This document shows, one piece after another, positions 10,168 through 22,586 of a stretch of 64,000 nt of DNA (positions are counted from its first letter, which is position 1; the number at the start of each line of letters is the position of its first letter). A program made the translations under genes and the position numbers. Source of the stretch: Hygrocybe punicea (Eukaryota > Basidiomycota > Agaricomycetes > Agaricales > Hygrophoraceae). The notes under the pieces are model-generated. The model had not been told where the DNA came from, did no database searches, and saw only the letters and a list, made by a program, of their open reading frames with translations. The stretch is taken from assembly GCA_963556145.1 (NCBI GenBank), contig OY744467.1, forward strand, positions 4,588,001 to 4,652,000. Direction: 5' to 3'.

Positions 10168-11093
10168 TCACCGATTAGACTTGGCCACGCGCTCCAATTC
10201 GTCCTTTTTCTGGAAAGTGGAAGGAAGTCAGCGGATGCGGCAGTAAGGTGGCTAGTTAGAAAACAAGACAGGCCTTGATGGCGTATGAATTTGAGGAGCC
10301 TTTGGCTGCGTTGATGAGTTCATCGGCGAGACACTCGGCGATGGATTTTACGTTGCGGAAGGCAGAATCACGGGTCTGTAAACAGGGGAGAGTGTGTGTG
10401 TACATTAGCGGGATGGAAAACCACTTCTGAGCGCGTGAGATGGCTGACACCGATAGTAAGCAGGGCGATCGACTGGTTAACTCTCCTCAGTGGGGACACG
10501 TCAACGGCTTGGCGGCGGACGGTGCCCTGTGAGCCGATACGGGTCGAGTCTTCTCGAGGCCCGGTGTTGACGATGGCGTCTACTAGAACCTGCGGGGAGT
10601 TCAGTACGAGCAAGAGCGATGCAGATCGGAGGAAATGTGACGGACTTGGATGGGATTTTGGTCGGTGAGTAGGTGGATGATTTCAAAAGCATGCGCGACG
10701 ATCCGGACGGCCATGAGTTTCTTTCCGTTGTTGCGGCCCTTCATCATCAAGCTGAAGAATCGAAAACTCGACTCGTCAATTTGTTCCCACCAGAATTCAT
10801 GCGTGGGTATACCTGTCCACCAAACGTTCCACGATTGGCATCTGTGCCTTCTTGAACTGCTTCTTGGCGTACCGCCCTGCTGTGTGAGGTAGGTACACGG
10901 CGTGGCGGACTTGGATGTAATCCGTCAGCGAGATGTCCTTCACCTCGACACTGCAAAATAGGGAGGAAACAAGGTCATGGCTTCAGTCTGTACAGAAATC
11001 CAAGATTTGGGTCACGGACTCTTGTGTATCCCACTTTCCAAACAACTTGATTTCCTGCCCAAGCTTCGAGATATCCTTGGGAAGAGAGCCCAT
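10168..11093 (-). CDS. rps5: 40S ribosomal protein S5 (uS7)
   Basis: Component of the small ribosomal subunit head, contacting the exit-site region. The six exons are 11093-11020, 10950-10813, 10751-10646, 10589-10449, 10375-10274 and 10209-10168. They join to an intact protein with near-universal motifs: [97 protein letters not shown] and the terminal ERVAKSNR. The start is ATG 11093-11091 ([12 protein letters not shown]) and the stop is TGA 10170-10168. The length of about 200 residues fits the family. Donors are unusual: two are GTCCGT, and the last intron (10273-10210) appears to start with GC (AAG/GCCTGT) and end TTCCAG. No frame disruption was seen. Confidence 0.93.
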
Positions 11094-11560
11094 TTTCAGG
11101 TATTGAGGTTGCGACTGGTGAGAGCCTTGAGAGCGGAAATAGATTCAAGTTAATACCTCTAGGCTCTAGCGAGCGTGACCTTGAGCGCAGTGGCTGTGTG
11201 GCACAAAATAAGGTTTGAATGTGCCTCGGCAGATGCCGGCAGCTGTACAGTCACTAGATTTGTAATCTGCCGGCATCAGGTAATCAATCTTAAAGAGATT
11301 ATGAGCTTGATTGCAGTTCTGAATTTCCTTCTACAATCCGCGATAAACGATAATACGACGACGGATCGGTACACGAATGGTGCTAGGTGCTACAGCATTG
11401 TAAAATAAAATTTGATGATGGAGACTGGTGAATTTGAATATCACGATGATGCTTGGAATCATACAGAAAAAAATTGACAAGTTGCTGGTGCGATGCTGTG
11501 TGATTGATGCCTTTGAATCTGAAACGGAGAGACTGATGAAAATAAAAAAATATGAGCTGG
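11094..11560. promoter_or_regulatory. Promoter region of rps5 and 3' flank of the next gene
   Basis: This holds the rps5 promoter on the minus strand and the downstream flank of the hypothetical gene ending at 11561. A near-palindrome, GATGCCGGCAGCTGTACAGTC...TGCCGGCATC, lies at 11231-11277. No further gene was recognised. Confidence 0.35.
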
Positions 11561-13123
11561 TCAAGGCAACCTGCAAGATTCCCGGGGAGGGAAATAACCG
11601 GAATTGTTGTTCGTAGGGCCAAAGCCTACTCCTTCTTGCGCGGCTCTCTGGATCATCTCCGCGAGGCCGAATATCGGCTTGACCACCATGTTATCCGCTG
11701 ACTTCTCAGCCCAACTCCTATCCCTTTCCGCCATTGCCCTTTCCGCCCGCCTCCTGCTATCTGCTTCTTCATTCAACTGTTCCAGGGCATACTTCTCTGA
11801 ACGCTGAGCCAAATCTCTCGCCCGTTCCGCATCATCCAGCTGCCGTTCGAGCTTCCGTCGTAAACTATGCTCGCGAGCCAAATCGTCCTCGAGCTTACAT
11901 TTGGTAGCGCAAGTTCGGTCGAGGATGGCGGTCTGGCGTACGTGACGGTCTCGTAGAGTTTGGACCTCGCGCTGGAGCGTGCGGAGACGAGCGGTACTGT
12001 TGGCGGAGCCGTCTTGGGCCGGTGCGGTAGGGATGAATGGGGATGTGAAATTATTGTGTCGAGGGCCAGATGGAATATTCGAGCCGTGAGAACGACTACG
12101 ATCTGGATTATTCCGTGGATCCGATTCTGCGGGCGGTGCAGTCGGCCCGGACCCGCCAAGACTGGGATCGGAATTGGTCGGTGGCTCTTTCATATCAGGG
12201 GTGTGCTGACCATACACCTTCTGTAACCATCGTTGTGCATTTCTGTAATGTTCGACAGAAACCTCGGACGACGTTCCGTTGATGGATCTGTCCTGTTTCC
12301 CGAGGTCCGTTTCGCAGCCCGACAGCATCAGAAACGCAGGCTTGAGGTCATCTTCTCGTACCCCGCGCTGAGTCAGTACTATTTCGTTGCATTATGGTTC
12401 AAGGCGCGCCCTTTAAGAGAGAGAGAGAAGCTTGCCTTCGACCATGGTTGTCACGACGCTTAGCGCTGCGCCGGGATTCCCCTTCCTGCGGTACTGGGCT
12501 CCAACAGTCATCCAATTACCCCTTTCGCTCATTGTTGCTTTCAGCAAGTGTATAATAACTTGAGGACTGTCTTCAAGCGCCTCCAGATCGTATGTCATTA
12601 GTTCGCCACAAAGCGTCATTACAATTTGACTTTCCAATGAGAAAGATAACCCGATAGCCTCTGGTAGTAGACACAAAGGGGAAGTGGGGGATCCGCTATC
12701 CTGGGAAGTGGGGTTATGAAGAGCCGTGGGACAAGATGCTGGGTTCGGGAGTGAGACCGGAAGCGTGGTGGATGACAGGGGCGTAACAAGTTCTCCTTCG
12801 TGGTGAGATTGTTCCACCACGAACTCCTTCCCACCTGAACGATTGTTGGGATTTGAGATGGGAGTTGTTGAAGATTTCAAAGTTTCAAAAAAAGAGCCAG
12901 TGGGTAAGTGTCCGGAAGACGGAAGACAAGGGGATTCTGATGAAATGGCGGGTAAAGGTAAGGACGGGAAGTGTTTTTGCTCGGTCTCATGCTGTGAGGT
13001 ACATTGTCTGAAATGTGAGGGAGCAAGAGAAGCGGCTGAAGAGCTATGGTTCTGATTCTTCATGGCTGCTTGAACACGTCCGGGACTCCTCGAGTCTATT
13101 TGAGAGTGAATCGTCAGCAACAC
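11561..13123 (-). CDS. Conserved coiled-coil hypothetical protein
   Basis: Exon 1 (13123-12436) and exon 2 (12351-11561) join in frame only if an intron with a GC donor (GAAG/GCAAGC) and an acceptor ending GAGAAG is removed. The N-terminus is Ser/Pro-rich and low complexity. The centre has helical motifs (MTLCGELMTYDLEALEDSPQ, FLMLSGCETDLGK, VEHYRNAQRWLQKVYG) that I recognise only as belonging to an uncharacterised basidiomycete family. Residues of exon 2 from about 105 to 215 form a strong charged coiled coil (LQREVQTLRDRHVRQ, RKLERQLDDAERARD, RRAERAMAERDRSW). There is no signal peptide or membrane segment. The function is unknown. An internal ATG at 13063 (MKNQNHSSS) is an alternative start. 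Confidence 0.6.
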
Positions 13124-13835
13124 GGGTTAAGCAACAGCTTGCATCGAACCTTGCTAATAATTCAATAATAATCGCGAATGTCTAACGTGGGCGAGTTTGT
13201 TGAAGCTTCAAAGCTCGTTTCGCGGGGCCATGTAGTCCACAGTTGTGGCACCCATATGAATAAAAAGTGGCCCAACAACTCGACATTGAACAGATAACTT
13301 AGCTTTTCTCACGTCGCGTCAAATCGAATGACAACGTGGACACACTCGGCGCGTTGAGGGCCGAGCGCATTGCGTGGTGCGCCAAGCGTCACGACATGTG
13401 ACTTGGTTACCAAATATGACTTGGTTACCAAATAAAGGGTTCCGATCACTAACCCTTGATTGTGATGCGCAACTTCAAATTGAATTGAACACATGTACAG
13501 AATATTAATGTCTGTTCTCTGACTCGGAAAAGCTTGGTGTATCGACTTGAAGAATTACAATACTTGTTGTCTCCACCATCGCCTTCATCTTCGTTCGGAG
13601 GCCAGATGACTCGGAGGAACCTTCAACCGGCAAGTCACCCGTTTTTGCCCAAGCACAACGCCATCTTTCGCCTTTCCAGGGTTGCACCGTGACTCAGCTA
13701 AAACACTTGCGCATCCAGGAAATTTGCATATACAAAACTGAGAAAGAGAAATGCGGAACCCCATGGTTCCATAAATATTAAATAATGACCTCGGGCTTGA
13801 ACGCTGCGGGAACAACCTCCTCTTTATTCACCGTC
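13124..13835. other. Intergenic region, divergent promoters
   Basis: About 0.7 kb lies between two divergently transcribed genes. There is a short direct repeat, TGACTTGGTTACCAAATA, at about 13399-13433. No coding feature is supported. Confidence 0.45.
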
Positions 13836-14967
13836 ATGACATCACGTATCCTCGCAATCGCTCTCTTGGGTGGCGCTCTTGTTTCCGCGACGTAAGCACC
13901 ATGACTTACTGGGAGGATGCCATCGCGAGTGCGAAATTCTGATTTTCGGACATTCCAGGATTTCGCCACAGTGCCAGTTCACTCTGGCCAACATTCTTGC
14001 GAGTTCGGATGCCCAGTGTCTGTATCCAACAAGACTCGTCCCCTTGATTTATGGTGGAAACTCTTCCCTCATTGACCCCGTCAACGATTGGTTGAAAGGT
14101 AAGTTTATACAATAAACTTCAATCTCAGGAGATACACATACCGACAAACTGTTAGACATGTGCAATCTCGATCCATGTAGCAACGCCTCACTTGCGAATG
14201 TCACTACCACCCTCGCAACGGGCTGCAAGTCGGAGCTCGCCGTAGTCCAAGTCACCCTAAACGCCACTGCGCTTGTTTCAGTGGTACAAGTGGCGTACCC
14301 TCCCGTGCGTCAGGTGGCTTGCTTGAAACAGTATGTATTTTGAAGAATAAAGACTTACCATCATTTAACGGCATTTTATCACTCACAGTAGCACCACAGA
14401 TACCTTTTGCCTTTCAGAAACCTTGACTAGCATCCAGGCCCGCCTTAATTTGACGATTAATTCTTACAACGTCCCCAAAATAATCATCTCATTTTCCAAA
14501 TTGCACCTTTTCCCGACCTGCGCAGATTGCAACAAGCAGATATACAACATCCTCAAACGAGCTTTCCCTGACTCAATCGCTGGTGTCACGGCATCCCTCC
14601 AGAAGCAATGCGGTTCTAGCTTCACTGGTCAGTGCCATCACATTACAAGCCATCTTCATCGGTGGACCGTTTCAATCAGCCCTCTGGATTCAGCTGTATC
14701 TAATAATTGTTTTTCTTTCTTTCTGTCTTTCTTTCAGATGGACAGACCCCCCTTGATGTTTCGGAAACTGCCAAAAACTTCACCAGCACCATCAGCAGCC
14801 AAGGTACTTCTACCACCAGCACCACCAGCACCACCAGCACCACCAGCACCACCAGCACCACTGGCACCAGCACTGGTGCTTCGTCGCTCCTATTTGCTGG
14901 ATCTTTTATAGGCTATATCATCTCCATACTCGTGGCGGTGTCTGCCGGCCTTATGTTCCTGGTTTAA
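13836..14967 (+). CDS. Secreted Cys-rich protein with Ser/Thr linker and C-terminal membrane anchor signal
   Basis: Exons 13836-13891, 13959-14098, 14156-14330, 14389-14627 and 14738-14967 join through four GT-AG introns. The protein begins with a signal peptide (MTSRILAIALLGGALVSA). Its extracellular part carries about ten cysteines in motifs such as CQFTLANIL, CLYPTRLV, CNLDPCSNASL, CLSETLTS and CADCNKQIYNILKRAF, with several N-glycosylation sequons. A Thr/Ser run encoded by an ACC-AGC trinucleotide repeat (14808-14868) forms a spacer, and the last 25 residues are hydrophobic. This is the layout of fungal GPI-anchored or wall-linked proteins (DUF7729-like in my recollection). The likely location is the plasma membrane or cell wall. 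The molecular function is unknown. Confidence 0.72.
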
Positions 14968-15109
14968 AATATTGACCGTACTCTTGAACATTGTTACCCA
15001 GATGTACATTATTAGGTATTATGTACGTTCACGTGACCGTCACGTTGCCCGTCCTGAGTCGAGTCGCTCTCCTAAGTTTATCCAAACAAACATATAGATC
15101 TCCACTTAT

Positions 15110-18100
15110 ATGCACTTCCCTGCAAGTTCATCTCGCCGGCAAACCTTCGAACTACCAAAAGACGAAGGACTGGCAGAATGGGCGGGCAAAATCAAGGCCA
15201 TGCAGCGTCAGGTGGACGCCGACGAGGAAGCAGAGCAGAAAAGACTCCAAGAGGAGATTACTGCTTCAAGACTCGCCCGGCAGAGAAGAAGTCGTGGTGT
15301 GGGATATGGCGGTGACCCAACTAACTTGGATTTATGTGAGTCCACTGAGAATGTAAACTACAGGAATAAACGGCTAATCTGCTCGGCTACAGTCAAGAGC
15401 AACGAATATCCCATTGGCAAGGAAGAGTCGACGTCGACTTCTCCAACAGATGATCTGAATCCCAGAAGGGAGAAGCAGAAACACCAAGACGCTTTGCATA
15501 AGCTGACTGGTAATGGTACACCTCTGAGTAGTATCACATCTCTCTCACAAAACAAGTCACATGTAGCACCTCCTATGCAGTCCAGATCATCCTTGCCCTT
15601 GACAGAGAAGAAGATTACAGATTCAGTGTCCTTGGCAGCGTTTATTGGTGGGCGGGCGACTGGGCCGAGACTCAACAAACATGCCCCACAACCAGATGGG
15701 CATGATCCCACGCAGTTCGAGCAGCATACGCATGTCACTGCGCCTCATCCGGTGTTCGGGAGAGGAGGGGTTGCTCTGCCAGGTATTGTGGCTAAAGGCA
15801 GAGTGTCAACATCTGCCATACCCCGCTCAGAAACTGCAAGATCGTCCCCTCCCATTCGCCCGCCTGAGAAGGAAATGGTTATATCATCGAACACCTCGCT
15901 GTTCACTGGGCAGTACACAGAGACGATACAACAACCCACAGCCGCGCCTCACGTCATAGCAAGGCGAGAGCGTTCACTGAGTATCCCGAGTGAACTCCGT
16001 CCTGCCCCAAACCCGACTCAATCGTGGTCAAAGGAAGGTCATACACAACCTGGGGGACTTTCTCGACCCGTATCACAATCCTCCATGCCGGTGGGGCTCT
16101 TGAGGACACCCTACTCAAGTCCCAAAACACCTGAAATACGTTCCAAGACCCCCGAAGCTCGCTACAAGGCGCCTGCAACCTTATCTCAGATGCCTGGGGT
16201 ACACTCAAGAACAACTCAATTGCAACATACGCCTGTCCATAACACCGGATCTCCAGCCTCTGCTCCTCCTCTCTTCACGCCTCATAGCCCTTCGAGCTCA
16301 ACATCTTCATCACCTCGAAAGTCTCCCGTCGCTGCACACTCCCTCGCACGCCCCATACGTCCAGATCCACGGGTTTCACCGCAGACACCGCAAATTCCTC
16401 CTTCTGAGAACCCGTCCCCGGCATTCCTCCGTCCTCCACCACAGAAAGATCCGACCCCTAGTCTTAGCAGGTTACAAGGTCGTGGCTTCGTGCAGAAAGT
16501 TAGCTCACAGATGGAGAATCTTTCTGCTGTGTCCGCAGGTCCCTCACCTTTTCCAACATCAACAAGTTTCGTTAGCGCAAGGAAGCCGTCCGTTCTTCTT
16601 GACCGCTGGCCTAAAACTTTTGAAAATATAAGTTCGATATCTCCTCCGGTCACTCCACAATCTTCACCTAACCCTAATGTTCGCGCCACGGGTTCCACCT
16701 CACAAGCTCCTAGTCCCATTTTTCCCAGGGTCACCAACCATAAGACAGCTTCGGCTCTCCCATCCATATCACAAGTCGACACTGTTGTAACTCCACCAAG
16801 CCGTCAAACGACGAAGCGGAACAGCATGACGGCTAATATGCCTCCGGAAGGTTCGCCTGGGCTAGGCTCGTCTTCGACCTTGATATCGTACATCAAGTCC
16901 TCCAAGACAGGCGACAAACCTTTTACCTTGTCGGCGCTAGTGCCGTCGCTCGACATTGACGAGCCGGGTGTTCGAACAATCGCTGCAGGAGCGATGCGCG
17001 AGAAATCTATGTTGAAGCCTGCTGCAGTATCAGAGCTACCAGCACTGTCTGGAAAACCTCTGAGTCATGTGCGTCGTCTTCGGTAATATGGATCCTGGAA
17101 CGCCGTTGATCGTTTGATTTTTTGGATTCAATGAACTTGTCTTCTTTTGTGTATTGCTTTCATTTCATTTCATCCAATCCAACATTTCTGGCGACGTCGT
17201 CATATATAATGATGCAGCCCACGAAAGATAGGGCTCGAAAACCTCGAAAGGGTAGAGGTGGACCAAATAGCTCTGAAAAGATTTCAGAAATTGCGAGCTC
17301 GCCTTTCGGTTTTGTTTCTAGTTCTGTTGCCGACGTCCCTCAATCGTCTTCCCTGACCACAGAATTGCCAGTGGTGGTGGAAGTTCCACGAATTAAGACT
17401 TTAACTGGTCACACAGGAACATCCGAGGAACCAACTGTTCAACCACCACCACCACCACCACCAACACCACCAACGCATGCCGATGATCGTCAAGCGAAAG
17501 TTGGGCGTGTGACTGATAGATGGATTGATGAGACTATCATCGGCACCAAAACTGGCTCTCCACACAATATGCCTGCGCAAGAACAATTGGTGCGTCCAAA
17601 ATCCGGGCACGATACAATGGTTGGTCGTCAAGCCCTACCTGGCTTGGTCTCGGCCGGCAAACATCCAGCGGGTTCGATCGGGCTAGTAACTCGTCAAGCC
17701 CTAGCCAGTCTGCCAACCTCAACGCCGCCTCCTGTTGGACAGAACGACTTCAATCCGAAGTCAGAGTCAAATGGATTAGCGACGAATACACGATACTCAC
17801 CCGCTCCTACACCGGCACAAGAAATTTTGAACTCGGATAAATATAATGTTTCTACTCCCGTGCCTGGTCCAATAGTGCCTGTTGGTCCACCTGCTGCTGC
17901 CGTTCCCACCTTTCGGGAGGAGGATCTACCTCTGGTTATCACCGCACGCCAAACTCGGACACCAGGCACAGGGAATAGGGTAACAGCGATGGATCTTGCT
18001 CAAGCTTTAAATAGTCAATGTCCGCCATTGTCACCTGGGTGGAAAGAACATCACGTCGAACCTTCATTCGATTACGAGACAGCGACTACGGACACCTTGA

Positions 18101-20069
18101 AGTTAGAAGAAGTCGTGAAGCCCCTCGCTGCCAATCGTAAGAATACCATATCACCGGCCACGCAAGCTGAGAAACGCAAGTCAAATTATGAGAAGTATTC
18201 TGCAATCATGCTTCCTCCTCTGAAGGAAGAAACCACGCCTGTGACATCACCCGCTGGATCTTTGTCTCGTAGTACTGCGCCGCCCATTCTACAAAACCAG
18301 TGTCACGAGAGGCCTGGCGTTAGGGAACCCGACGAGAGACTTGAGACAGCTATACACCCCAGCCTTGTGGCTTCACCGACGCTTCCTAAGGAACACGCAG
18401 ATATTGTATATTTCAGTGAGCACAACTTTGTTCGATACCCTCCAGCTTCATATAAATTATGTCTCAGATCACATCCACAAAACATCACCTGAAGTTGACA
18501 TTAGCGCTCTTGCTGAATCCAAAGTGAACTTGTGCATGACAGATGCAGATACAATGACAGTTTCAGTCGATGTGATGGTCGTCACGGGCAGTACTGCAAC
18601 TGCTCTGACGCGGGACACCAACGTATTCTACGACTCAGAGGTATTGGCGATCATACATCGCTCAAAATCAAAGTCTTCTGGTCTGGTGTCGACGGCAGTG
18701 CTTGGATGGTGGGGTAAGCGAAGGCAAACTGGCGAAAGAGAGGTGCAAAAGCTACTAGACCTGGCTAAACGGTACGGCACAACACTGGTGAGCATGAGCT
18801 GGACTTGCTCGAAAGCGGTGCGATGTTTGAAATCCTTGATACATAGGAAACCATACGCCAATATTCTGAACCTCCGAAACTGGTACACCTCTTAGGAGGT
18901 CAACTAGCCATACGCCAGGTCGGTCTGTGCTACCTATTCTTGTACCATTTCCCCGATAATAAGTTTCGACCAACCTAGGGTTCTCGGACCCACTGGACGT
19001 CGGACAATACGGCGATGCATCTTATACGGTGTCTTAATGGGGTAGTTTTCATCGACGAGCGCGATCTTGTATGGGAAATATTCACACCTCATTGAGCCGG
19101 CTGACTAGTATGATACCTTCCAGAACGTCAAGAATCTTTGTTCTGGATTTAGCTATTGTATCTCCATATTGCAAACCATATACGTTTGGTACGGACGTGG
19201 TTCGATGCTACAAGAACGGCAGGCAGCGTTGGCATACGGTCGAGGACTAGCAGATAACGAGGCTAGCGTCATTGAATTGACGGAGGGTGAAAGCGACGAC
19301 GACGAGATGTTCTGGATGATTCTCGGTGATAACGAGTATGCCAAAGCCGATTACTGGCAATGGAGACGGACCGCTGACGAAGTTGATCCCCGAGTTTGGA
19401 GAGTGGAAACTGAAAACAATGAAGCTCCAGTACGTCGTCGGATTCCTATTCCAGAGAATGGCTTCGACTCTGATACGATATCAAGATTCTTTCTGTTCAA
19501 TCATTTTCGAGTGAAACTGCTCTTCGGACCTCTGTGTACATCGTTGACTGTGTCTGGGAATATTTTGTTCTCGTTGGTCGAGATTCTCGGGGAAAGCGAC
19601 AAAACATCCAACTAGCAGTTTCTGTTGCTACTGCACGTCCTATTTCCATTCGATAGTCGAAAGATATTCTCAACATTCTTCCATTTCAGAAACTCTCAAC
19701 CCACATTGCAACATCTAGGCCATATCCCCCAACAGTGCACGTTTTAGTGCTGCCTTCTCAATTGCCATTGGATCTTCAACTGAATTTCCGCGATCTCGAT
19801 GAAGCACAACTTGTAAGTACTACTGTAACGTGACAAAAATACCTCGAGTGGTCGTTCATATTTCGTTTATTAGAACGGCGATGAGGTACCTGATCACATG
19901 AACATTTTATCCTCCAATGATGCTTTTCAACACGTTGGTGCCCTTTTTCCATACTGGTTGACAACCTAACCGACATTCTAATACTTAGCTTCAGAGAAAT
20001 TCCTGGGGAAAAGATGCTCTCAAGGATCACACAATGCTTCCCCTAGGACTGGATTCTTCCGATGTCTGA
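15110..20069 (+). CDS. DUF4045 / gelsolin-like fungal protein
   Basis: A long gene from ATG 15110 to TGA 20067-20069. The N-terminal half (15110-17068) is Ser/Pro-rich disordered sequence with conserved blocks LAEWAGKIKAMQRQVDADEE, SLAAFIGGRATGPRLNKHAP and HVTAPHPVFGRGGVALPG. An intron at 17069-17217 leads to PTKDRARKPRKGRG and a second disordered exon to about 18414. The C-terminal third, split by several introns, has FYDSEVLAIIHRSKSKSSGLVS, KLVHLLGGQLAIRQ, YVWYGRGSMLQERQAAL, DDDEMFWMILGDNEYAKADYW, DPRVWRVE and LPLGLDSSDV. This resembles basidiomycete villin/gelsolin-related proteins with an N-terminal DUF4045, suggesting an actin-linked role. Function is inferred from family only. A 57-nt candidate intron at 15336-15392 keeps the frame if retained. 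Some exon joins in 18900-19800 are approximate. Confidence 0.7.
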
Positions 20070-20821
20070 TCATATCTAACAGTTTTAAAATCGTCAACAT
20101 TCTATGTACTACTGCTGGATCCATGGATCTTCATTGTCTTCAACTTTCTAGTTACTTTCGTGAGATGGACCAAGTCGTCTGGCTGTCTATGCTTTCTCGG
20201 GTCTATATGTTCTTGGGGTGTGTATATGTGTACTCATACTAATGCGGATGAGCTAGGCGCTCCAGCTTGGATTGAGTGTCGACCTTAGATCATGGTAAAT
20301 GGGCACTTGGTTACATGGCCTGAGCGCTCGAGGAACTGCATAGGTAAGAAATAATCTCATGATCTTCAAAGTCGGACACCTCGACATGTAGAAACAGGGT
20401 TCAATTGCTCAAGTTGTCTCATTCACTGCAACTCGCCCACCCTCACGCCGAAGCTGCTTGTTCGCTCTTCGCGTTCAACAATAATCAATCAAGTGGCGAT
20501 GGTACTTTCTGTAGCGTACCAGGCGGCCAGGCATCTCCTCAATCAACAAACTTGCGCACCGTAATCCCAAACGCGCAGGCATTTAGCGCCTTAGCCGCCA
20601 CGCTAGGATGTGTTCGGTAGTGTCCATTCCAGTCATTTCTTACATGTTTTCTAAAGCAGGGAAAGCCCCTTCAACAGGCAGCAGCGGAGCATTTTCATTT
20701 GGACTGGCCTCCGACAAACTGTCAGCCGTTTTCCCATGACTCGCGTTCTCGAGGCAAGAATGTCGATTCCGCTTGCGATACCTCTATATACGCTCATCAC
20801 TGCGCCCGTAGATTGGTTAGG
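20070..20821. other. Intergenic region
   Basis: Holds the 3' flank of the gelsolin-like gene and the promoter of the GH17-like gene. Short open frames at 20405-20620 and 20699-20821 lack family resemblance. No other feature was recognised. Confidence 0.4.
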
Positions 20822-22307
20822 ATGACACTTTTTCCCTCTGCGCTACTCCATATCCTGGTTTACTTCGGGTTCTCTCATGCGCTGCTTGTGAACCTACCTG
20901 GATTGGTTTCACCAGCGTATGGCGACAACACGAACTTTCTCGTTGATCAGAATGCTACATCGTCATTTATGTCTAATCATCACTGTTTCCCCGCACTGGG
21001 TTTTCAACCACCAAAACTCCTTTCAAAACTTGCTAACCTTGACCATTGGTGGTGCGATCCTAGTACTGAGTATGCATTCCTCGGCTTTAGCTACGAAGTT
21101 ACCGCCTGTCAGTTTGTTTTCTAACTCATCCTGGACACCGACTTGACTGACAATACTCTTTACTAGGCCAAACTCGGACGCAGCTCGTACAAGAGTTCTG
21201 GGATATGCGTTCCCGTTTCAACTCCCGATATGTTCGATTGTATGGCGCTTGTGATCGTTATGGATTCTAGTATGTCAAGGCTTGCTTGTTCATTGGTCCG
21301 TTACAATTCTCTCTTTCCTTCTAGTGATGACATTGTTGAGGCGGCTTGGGAAACCGGGCTTGGTGTACACGCGTTGATCTGGGTGTGACTTTTCTTTCTT
21401 ATTATTTTCAGTCAATGTTTATCACCCACCTTTAGTTTGGATTTGATGGCTCTGACATTTGGATCAGCCGCCGCGATACCCTTTTCGAAGCACTTCATTC
21501 TAATGCCAAAGCCAAATTTGTCACTCGAGTGGTCCAATTCGGTTCTGAGCCGCTCTTCGACGATGTCATGACCTATCAGCAACTCACGGCTCAGGTAATT
21601 GCTGCCAAAGCAAACTTATCTAGTCTGAATATTCCGGTAACGGTCAGTGAGCTGGCATATGGGTAAGTATTTGATTCTTATTGTCTCTCGTAATTGACTT
21701 GCTTTGGCTTAGATATCAAGAACGCGGTGGGGCCCAAGAACTTTTAGATTCATTGGACTCCATCAACATCCACATGCTACCGTTCTTCGCACAGAATGCG
21801 TCTACGGGTGCGTCCAGCGTTATTTGGTTAACATTGACGGGATTCCTTGACATGGTATATCAATAGCATCAAGTGCATGGCCGAACGTTCTCAACGACCT
21901 CAATTGGTTCATAAACCACGGGCAAGGTAAAAAAATGTATTTCGATGAGGCGAGGGTTTTCTGTGGCTCACCGCACAGTATTCTTATTTACCTCCAATGA
22001 ACAGAATGGCTGGCCATCGGTGACATCTCCAAGTGTCCAACCAAATAGTCCCAACGCGGTGTCTGATATTCTCAATGAAAGCGTACATAAATTTCTCTCA
22101 GATCACCGTTGTTTTGTATTTTTACGCCAAATATCATAGGGTTATTACGAACTCCTGGACATAAATTGTTACTACTTCAAGAGCGTTGTGAATGGCGGCA
22201 TTGGATGGTTCGCGCACATTTACTCCGACGATATGGAGCCAGGCTACGGGATTTATGACTCCGGTGGGAAGATGAAGTTCCCATTTCATCCCCAAACGTC
22301 CTGTTAG
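20822..22307 (+). CDS. Glycoside hydrolase family 17-like secreted glucanase
   Basis: The start ATG 20822 gives a signal peptide (LLHILVYFGFSHALLV). Multi-intron exons then yield HCFPALGF, YAFLGFSYEVTACQ, QEFWDMRSRFNSRYVRLYG, GLGVHALIWFGFDGSDIWISR, KFVTRVVQFGSEPLFD, NIPVTVSELAYGYQERGGAQ, DENGWPSVTSPSVQPNS and GIGWFAHIYSDDMEPGYGIY, ending at TAG 22305-22307. GH17 enzymes hydrolyse or transfer beta-1,3-glucan. The glutamates in SEPLFD, VSELAYG and DENGWPS are candidate catalytic residues; which pair acts is not settled here. Joining FDE to NGWPS requires a GC-AG intron at 21950-22004. The likely role is cell-wall remodelling. An upstream in-frame ATG at 20699 would bury the signal peptide, so 20822 is preferred. 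Confidence 0.78.
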
Positions 22308-22586
22308 TACTGATTTTCAAGGAATCGCAAAAGCTCGTAATTTGCAATACGAACTCAATTCGATATTTCATTTTTACTTTTTTATGAATATAATGCTGAC
22401 CCAATCCGTGTACTACATGATCTATGCCTGTTGATGGTTTACTTTTTTCACTGAATTGCAGTGATTCGGCGAGGAGATTATTCCGGAGAAGGATAATGTT
22501 TTAACGGTATGATAATGTTTTATCGAGGTCAAATGTAATGTAAGATTGAGACGTAAAAGTGGAAGATGCCCTGTCGCAGTTACGTA
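22308..22586. other. Convergent 3' intergenic region
   Basis: About 280 bp between the ends of the GH17-like gene (plus) and NSE4 (minus). AT-rich, with no hairpin terminator or gene recognised. Confidence 0.4.
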
